A DNA stretch of 64,000 nt from Candidatus Kaistia colombiensis (lineage in GTDB: Bacteria; Pseudomonadota; Alphaproteobacteria; Rhizobiales; Kaistiaceae), in contig CP119318.1 in NCBI GenBank assembly GCA_029203105.1, positions 2,618,501-2,682,500 of the forward strand, in the 5' to 3' direction. Positions 59,797 to 64,000 of this stretch are shown here, piece by piece. A program made the position numbers and the translations under genes. Position 1 is the stretch's first letter. Each line of letters opens with the position of its first letter. Under the pieces are notes generated by a model. That model was not told the origin of the DNA, made no database searches, and worked only from the letters and a program-made list of their open reading frames with translations.

Positions 59797-60495
59797 TCAG
59801 AGCACGATCAGTCCGATGCCCTTCAGGAGCTCGGTTGCCTGCGACTTGGAGATGATCGCCTTGCGAAACAGGCCGGCGTCGGCCAGCGTGATGGCGCCGA
59901 GATCACAGCCGCGCAGATCCGCGCCCTCGAACTTCGCCGCCCTGAGGCTGGCCGAGCGCAGCGACGCATCGAGGAACACGGCATCGCGAAAATCCGCGCC
60001 GGCGAGATCGGCATCGGCAAAATCGACGCCGTCGATTTTCTCCTTGCGAAACGACACATTGCGCAGCATGGCGCCATTGAGCCGCGTGCGCAGGAAGGAA
60101 ATGCCGACGGTCGCGGCGCCCTGAAAGTCGCCGCCGGTCAGTTTGCAATCCTCGAAGCGCGCATTGGTCAGCCGCGCCCGCACCAATTCGGCATTGCTCA
60201 GATTGCAGTTCGTGAAGCGGGCATCGGCGAGTTCGGCGCCGGAAAGGATCGCCTTCGTCGCTCGCACCTCGTTCCAGTGCGATCCGGTCGCCTCGACGCC
60301 GCGAAGGTCGCTGCCGGAAAAGTCGCAGCGTTCGAAGGTGGCCTCGGCGAGGTTGAGCCCCTTCATGTCGCATTCGACAAACTGGCAATCGACGAAGTGG
60401 GCGCCGGAAAAATCGGTCTCGTCGTCGAAGAAAGCCGTGAGGCGAACCCGCTCGGCGGAGAGGTTCTCAAGGATGCGGGCAGGGGACTTCGTCAT
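59797..60495 (-). CDS. Pentapeptide repeat protein
   Basis: 232 residues. Most of the length is A(D/N)LxX-type repeats, such as FERCDFSGSDLRGVEATGS, GAELADARFTNCNLSNAELVRARL and GVDFADADLAGADFRDAVFLDASL, which fold as a right-handed quadrilateral beta-helix. Family roles include DNA-gyrase protection and unknown scaffolds; nothing here singles one out. No signal peptide. Confidence 0.9.
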   Translation of the reverse strand: MTKSPARILENLSAERVRLTAFFDDETDFSGAHFVDCQFVECDMKGLNLAEATFERCDFSGSDLRGVEATGSHWNEVRATKAILSGAELADARFTNCNLSNAELVRARLTNARFEDCKLTGGDFQGAATVGISFLRTRLNGAMLRNVSFRKEKIDGVDFADADLAGADFRDAVFLDASLRSASLRAAKFEGADLRGCDLGAITLADAGLFRKAIISKSQATELLKGIGLIVL

Positions 60496-60590
60496 GGAAT
60501 CGGGCGCCTCGTTGGTCGCCCCGTTGTAGCGCCAAGCGCCTGCCGGCTCCACGGCCGCGCCGCTGCCGTCGCGCTTCCCGAGGGAGGCGC

Positions 60591-60912
60591 TCAGAGCGCG
60601 TCGGATTGCCAGAGCCGGGCATCGAAGCGGAATGGCCGCTGGCTTGTCACGCGGAGTCCGGCAGTGGCCGGATGGGAGGGGTTGACCAGCAGGTTGCGGC
60701 TTTCCGGCACGATGAAGGACGGCACGCGGAGAACCGGCGAGCGCGCCGCCGCCAGCCATGCGTCGCCAAACGCCCGGGCAAGGCGTCCAGGTCTCGATGG
60801 CGAGGCCGTTCAGGGAGACTCCGGTGAGCACGTAGTCATCGGGTAGCAGGTCGGGCGTCAGGTCAAGATGCACGTCGCCGGCTGGGGAAGGGAGGCGCGT
60901 GGTCAGGTACCG
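60591..60912 (-). pseudogene. Remnant of a RES-domain toxin (NAD-degrading family)
   Basis: Removing one A of the AA at 60780-60781 gives a 106-residue frame matching the C-terminal two thirds of RES toxins: VHLDLTPDLLPDDYVL, then ARAFGDAWLAAARSPVLRVPS, IVPESRNLLVNPSHP and a final FRFDARLW. The N-terminal RISxxADLSGxGG part with the active-site arginine is absent, and the frame begins at the stop codon of the upstream gene. No Xre antitoxin gene is nearby. Dead remnant; the extra base may itself be a sequence error. Confidence 0.75.
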
Positions 60913-61251
60913 CTACTCGGAGGTCACGTTGACACCAATGAGTTTCGGACGGCCGCCGAAGCATTCACTGTTGTGGACGGTGATGACAACGCGCTTGCGG
61001 GTTGTCACGGCGGCGAGGGCGGCGGCGTAATAGGTGGCATAGCCCGGCAGGGATTTGTCGGAGATATAGCCGTCGGCGGTGGCACAGCCGGCCGGATTGG
61101 CGATCGGTTCTGCGGTGACAATGGCGAAGCTGTCGGCGTTCCAGCCGGTTCGGACCATCGTCACCGACCCGGCCTTCATGGTCTGGGCGGAAGCCGTAGC
61201 CGCGATGGCGAAAAGGGTCGCGGTGACGAGCATGAGCATAGCAATGCGCAT
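60913..61251 (-). CDS. Small secreted protein of unknown function
   Basis: 112 residues with a signal peptide ending ASAQ. Mature part is beta-rich (SVTMVRTGWNADSFAIVTAE, RKRVVITVHNSECFGG) with two cysteines. No family recognised. 32 nt downstream of the serine protease gene on the same strand; an inhibitor or partner role is possible but not shown. Confidence 0.65.
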   Translation of the reverse strand: MRIAMLMLVTATLFAIAATASAQTMKAGSVTMVRTGWNADSFAIVTAEPIANPAGCATADGYISDKSLPGYATYYAAALAAVTTRKRVVITVHNSECFGGRPKLIGVNVTSE

Positions 61252-61283
61252 TCACTTCTCCATCGGCTAAGCGACATTTTCGA

Positions 61284-62258
61284 TCAGTTGGCGGCCTGCA
61301 TGGCGGCGTAGACGATGGCGGGAATGGCACAGGCCGGGCCGAGCGGGCAATGCGGCGTTTCCCGGATCGCAGTACGGATCTCGCTCTCGAACGGTTCGGT
61401 CGCGACATAGGAGCAGAGGGTGATCCCCGTGGCCCACGGCCATGTCCGCGACGGTGCGTTGGGGACATAGCCGGTCGGCGCGCAGGTAGATTGGACGCCC
61501 GCGATGCCGATCCCGGCATTGTTGACGGTGACGACGGAGGGGCCGCCGCTGTCGCCTCCATGCCCGACCTGGTTGCCGGCGTTCATGGTGAGATCATAGT
61601 GCGTGGCGGAGATGTTGGAGGGCGTGAAGCGTCCCGAACGGTACGTGCCCAGGCCGGTCGCCTGGACGGCCGCCGGCGTGCCGCCAAACACTCCCGTCGC
61701 GAATGTGTCAAAGCCCCGACCGTATTGGGTCACGGTATCGCTCGCCCGCAATCGACCACTGAGCCTGACCGAACCGCCCCCTTCGTCGCGTGCGATCACG
61801 TAAATGCGCTGGTTGTCGACCGGCCCGAGATCGGCCTTACCCAGATAGATGAGGACCATGTCCCTGTCGCGCGACGAGCCGGCGGCGGCGTTGATGGCGA
61901 AGTCGCGATAGCGCGAGGGGATTCCAACCTGGCCGGGCAGCCAGGCCGCCGAGATCCGGCCGTCCTCCGGCACTCCGAGCATACCGGTGATGCTGCTGTC
62001 CGTGGTGACACAGTGGCGAGCCGTCAGAACCCAGTAGCGGTTGAGCAGCGTGCCCGAGCAACCGCCATTGACGGTTACCAGCCCGAGTTGGCGCTGCGTG
62101 ATGACGTCTACGAGGGTCCCCAGCCGGATCGGTTGGGTGACGCGGCAGACGCGTCCATCGGCCGTGTCTGTACAGTCCTGCGCACGGGCCGAACTGCCGC
62201 TGCTGATCGCGGCCAGTATTGCCAGCACTCCGCATGCGATTCCAAGACGCAGAGCCAT
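61284..62258 (-). CDS. Trypsin-like serine protease, secreted
   Basis: 324 residues with a signal peptide ending SARAQ. The catalytic triad is clear: His in VLTARHC, Asp in RDRDMVLIYLG, Ser in GHGGDSGGPSVV. Cysteines near C-DTADGRVC and CSYVATEP suggest disulfides. ATG 62258 has a G-rich site upstream. A short secreted protein follows 32 nt later. It probably acts in the periplasm or outside the cell. Confidence 0.9.
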   Translation of the reverse strand: MALRLGIACGVLAILAAISSGSSARAQDCTDTADGRVCRVTQPIRLGTLVDVITQRQLGLVTVNGGCSGTLLNRYWVLTARHCVTTDSSITGMLGVPEDGRISAAWLPGQVGIPSRYRDFAINAAAGSSRDRDMVLIYLGKADLGPVDNQRIYVIARDEGGGSVRLSGRLRASDTVTQYGRGFDTFATGVFGGTPAAVQATGLGTYRSGRFTPSNISATHYDLTMNAGNQVGHGGDSGGPSVVTVNNAGIGIAGVQSTCAPTGYVPNAPSRTWPWATGITLCSYVATEPFESEIRTAIRETPHCPLGPACAIPAIVYAAMQAAN

Positions 62259-62540
62259 ATCCGAGCCCCCACAGTCCATCGACCGACTGCCACCAGAATA
62301 GCTCGGACATTCCGTAACGTAAAGCTTCGGTGGTGAACTTCGGCAAAAGGGGCTGCCGTCTGCCACGCCCCCTGAGCGGGCAGTGATCATGCGGCTGGTT
62401 AGTCGCGGTGAGTGTCTCATCCGGATGGATCCGGAGGCCTGCAACGACTGCCCCCGAAAAAGGGAAGGCCGGCCACCTCCTCGGCAGCCGACCCTATGAT
62501 CACGGGCCTGCTTGCGCGCAGCCCACCGCGATCTAGCCCT

Positions 62541-64000
62541 TTACGAGCAGCCGCTCGTGTTGCCGCACGTATCGCACTTCAAGCACGTTCCGTTGCGCAC
62601 CATGGTGAAGTTGCCGCATTCGGTGCAGCTTTCGCCCTCATAGCCCTTCATCCGCGCGATGGCGACCTGTTCGGCCGCCTTCGGCTTCGGCTGGGCGGCG
62701 GTGGGCGCCGGCTCGGCGTGGCCTACGGCAAGCTCCGCCTCGGTTGCGACGTCGCGCTTGAAGGCGGTGGCCGCCGCGCCGCCGAGGCTCGTCGTGCGCA
62801 GCGCCGTTACCGTCGAGCCGGTGGTGGCGGGAGCGGTGGCCGCGCCCTTCGATTCACCGGAGCGGTCGACCAGCTTGAAGCGCTCGGTCTTGCCACGGAC
62901 CAGGCCGTGACTGACCTGCGGCGGCTTCGCCGTCGGCTGGTCGCCGCCGCCGAGCGTCGTGGCGTTGTTGTCGTCGGGGATGACATGCGCCAAATCGTTG
63001 CGGCCGAGATAGGAAACGGCCAGCTCGCGGAACACGTAGTCGAGGATCGAGGTCGCGTTCTTGATCGCCTCGTTGCCGGTGACCATGCCGGCCGGCTCGA
63101 AGCGCGTGAACACGAAGGCCTCGACATATTCTTCCAGCGGCACGCCATATTGCAGGCCGAGCGAGATGGCGATGGCGAAGTTGTTCATCATTGCGCGGAA
63201 GGCGGCGCCTTCCTTGTGCATGTCGATGAAGATCTCGCCGATGCGGCCGTCGCGATATTCGCCGGTATGGATATAGACCTTGTGGCCGCCGACATTCGCC
63301 TTCTGGGTGTAGCCCGTGCGGCGGTCCGGCATCTTCTCCCGCTTGCGGACTTCGCGCTCGATGATCCGCTCGACGATGCGCTCGGCCAGCTGCTCGGCGC
63401 GCGCCGCGGCCGGCTTGGCGACGAAGGCTTCGACCACGTCGTCGGCATCCTCGTCGTCATCGGCGAGGAGTTGCGAGTTCAGCGGCTGCGACAGCTTCGA
63501 GCCGTCGCGATAGAGCGCATTCGCCTTCAGCGCCAGCTTCCACGACAGCATGTAGGCGTTCTTCGCGTCCTCGACGGTCGCGTCGTTCGGCATGTTGATC
63601 GTCTTGGAGATGGCGCCCGAGATGAAGGGCTGCGCCGCCGCCATCATGCGGATGTGGCTCTCGACCGACAGATAGCGCTTGCCGAGCTTGCCGCAGGGAT
63701 TGGCGCAGTCGAACACGGCATAGTGCTCGGTCTTCAGGTGCGGCGCGCCCTCGAGGGTCATCGCGCCGCAGACATGCACGTTGGCGGCTTCGATGTCCTT
63801 CTTCGAGAAGCCGAGCGCTGGCAGGATCTCGAAGGCGGGATCGTTCAGCTGCGCCTCGGTGAAGCCGAGGCCCTTCAGGAAGTCCTCGCCGAGCGCCCAC
63901 TTGTTGAAGACGAACTTGATGTCGAAGGCGGAGGCGAGCGAGCCTTCCAGCTTCTCCAGCACGTCGTCGGTGAAGCCCTTGGCCTTCAGCGTCGTGTGGT
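62541..64000 (-). CDS. nrdJ: Vitamin B12-dependent ribonucleotide reductase (C-terminal part, cut by window edge)
   Basis: The reading frame enters from the right edge and ends at 62541. Visible segments: HVCGAMTLEGAPHLKTEHYAVFDC, then NPCGKLGKRYLSVESHIRMMAAAQPFISGAISKTINMPNDAT (nucleotide reductase barrel), a regulatory insert, YIHTGEYRDGRIGEIFIDMHKEG, GLQYGVPLEEYVEAFVFTRFEPAGMV and a C-terminal zinc/redox tail with CTEC, CLKC and DTCG cysteines. It makes deoxynucleotides with adenosylcobalamin, independent of oxygen. No gene for the other classes is in the window. Confidence 0.96.
   Translation of the reverse strand, partial: HTTLKAKGFTDDVLEKLEGSLASAFDIKFVFNKWALGEDFLKGLGFTEAQLNDPAFEILPALGFSKKDIEAANVHVCGAMTLEGAPHLKTEHYAVFDCANPCGKLGKRYLSVESHIRMMAAAQPFISGAISKTINMPNDATVEDAKNAYMLSWKLALKANALYRDGSKLSQPLNSQLLADDDEDADDVVEAFVAKPAAARAEQLAERIVERIIEREVRKREKMPDRRTGYTQKANVGGHKVYIHTGEYRDGRIGEIFIDMHKEGAAFRAMMNNFAIAISLGLQYGVPLEEYVEAFVFTRFEPAGMVTGNEAIKNATSILDYVFRELAVSYLGRNDLAHVIPDDNNATTLGGGDQPTAKPPQVSHGLVRGKTERFKLVDRSGESKGAATAPATTGSTVTALRTTSLGGAAATAFKRDVATEAELAVGHAEPAPTAAQPKPKAAEQVAIARMKGYEGESCTECGNFTMVRNGTCLKCDTCGNTSGCS

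Noticed and set aside
59797..60873. A 358-residue protein joining the pentapeptide repeats to the sequence upstream
   Set aside because: The extra N-terminus is the RES remnant read into another frame after a one-base shift. The repeat protein has its own ATG at 60495.

Overview
The window is GC-rich chromosomal DNA from an alphaproteobacterium, most likely of the order Hyphomicrobiales. Pointers are the HdaA-type replication regulator between perM and ppk, a B12-dependent ribonucleotide reductase, a host-attachment family protein, an Omp25-like surface barrel with a typical signal peptide, and an initiator tRNA with encoded CCA. A Kaistia-like organism would fit, but the genus cannot be settled from the sequence alone. 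No phage, integrase, IS transposase or CRISPR array was seen; the content is mostly core metabolism with a few accessory islands.

Layout. 1-12.5 kb: uvrC (cut by the left edge) with a pteridine-reductase-like SDR, an outer-membrane barrel, an IMPase-family phosphatase and a GST, a secreted RNase T2 pair, a glutathionyl-hydroquinone reductase, rlmJ, a membrane diguanylate cyclase, a host-attachment protein, a GFA-family enzyme and a molybdopterin oxidoreductase. 12.5-24 kb: purMN, perM-hdaA-ppk-ppx, rnd, aspS and a first tRNA-fMet. ppx and aspS both carry single-base doublings that break the frame. 24-36 kb: two lipoproteins, a winged-helix regulator, a secreted HExxH protein, a complete urea/amide-type ABC importer (substrate-binding protein, two ATPases, two permeases), MarC, an in-frame SDR-porin chimera, and a 7-alpha-hydroxysteroid-dehydrogenase-type SDR. 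36-47 kb: a second identical tRNA-fMet, an autotransporter with a propeller-like passenger, an AT-rich control region, a GntR/FCD regulator with an IMPase, an alpha/beta hydrolase, a LysR/MFS divergent pair, CsbD, and an AmaA/AmaB-like pair for pipecolate/lysine breakdown. 47-55 kb: a CorA/ZntB transporter and the cytochrome bd locus, cydABX facing cydDC across a 148-bp region with an FNR/FixK-type box. 55-64 kb: a TetR/azoreductase pair with a three-half-site operator, two paralogous periplasmic proteins, a tiny lipoprotein, a pentapeptide-repeat protein, a RES-toxin remnant, a small secreted protein, a trypsin-like protease and the C-terminal part of nrdJ (cut by the right edge).

Functional links. 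cydABX supplies the quinol oxidase and cydDC the heme/thiol exporter needed to assemble it, probably under one low-oxygen regulator. ppk and ppx make and degrade polyphosphate and sit beside hdaA, which restrains DnaA. amaA and amaB would form consecutive steps from pipecolate to aminoadipate. Three copies of a palindromic repeat each abut a gene so exactly that the repeat's terminal CTAG supplies that gene's TAG stop codon.

Caveats. Six one-base doublings (four in ppx, one in aspS, one in the RES remnant) look more like consensus errors than biology, because aspS is essential. No similarity search was run; family calls rest on motifs, length and gene order.
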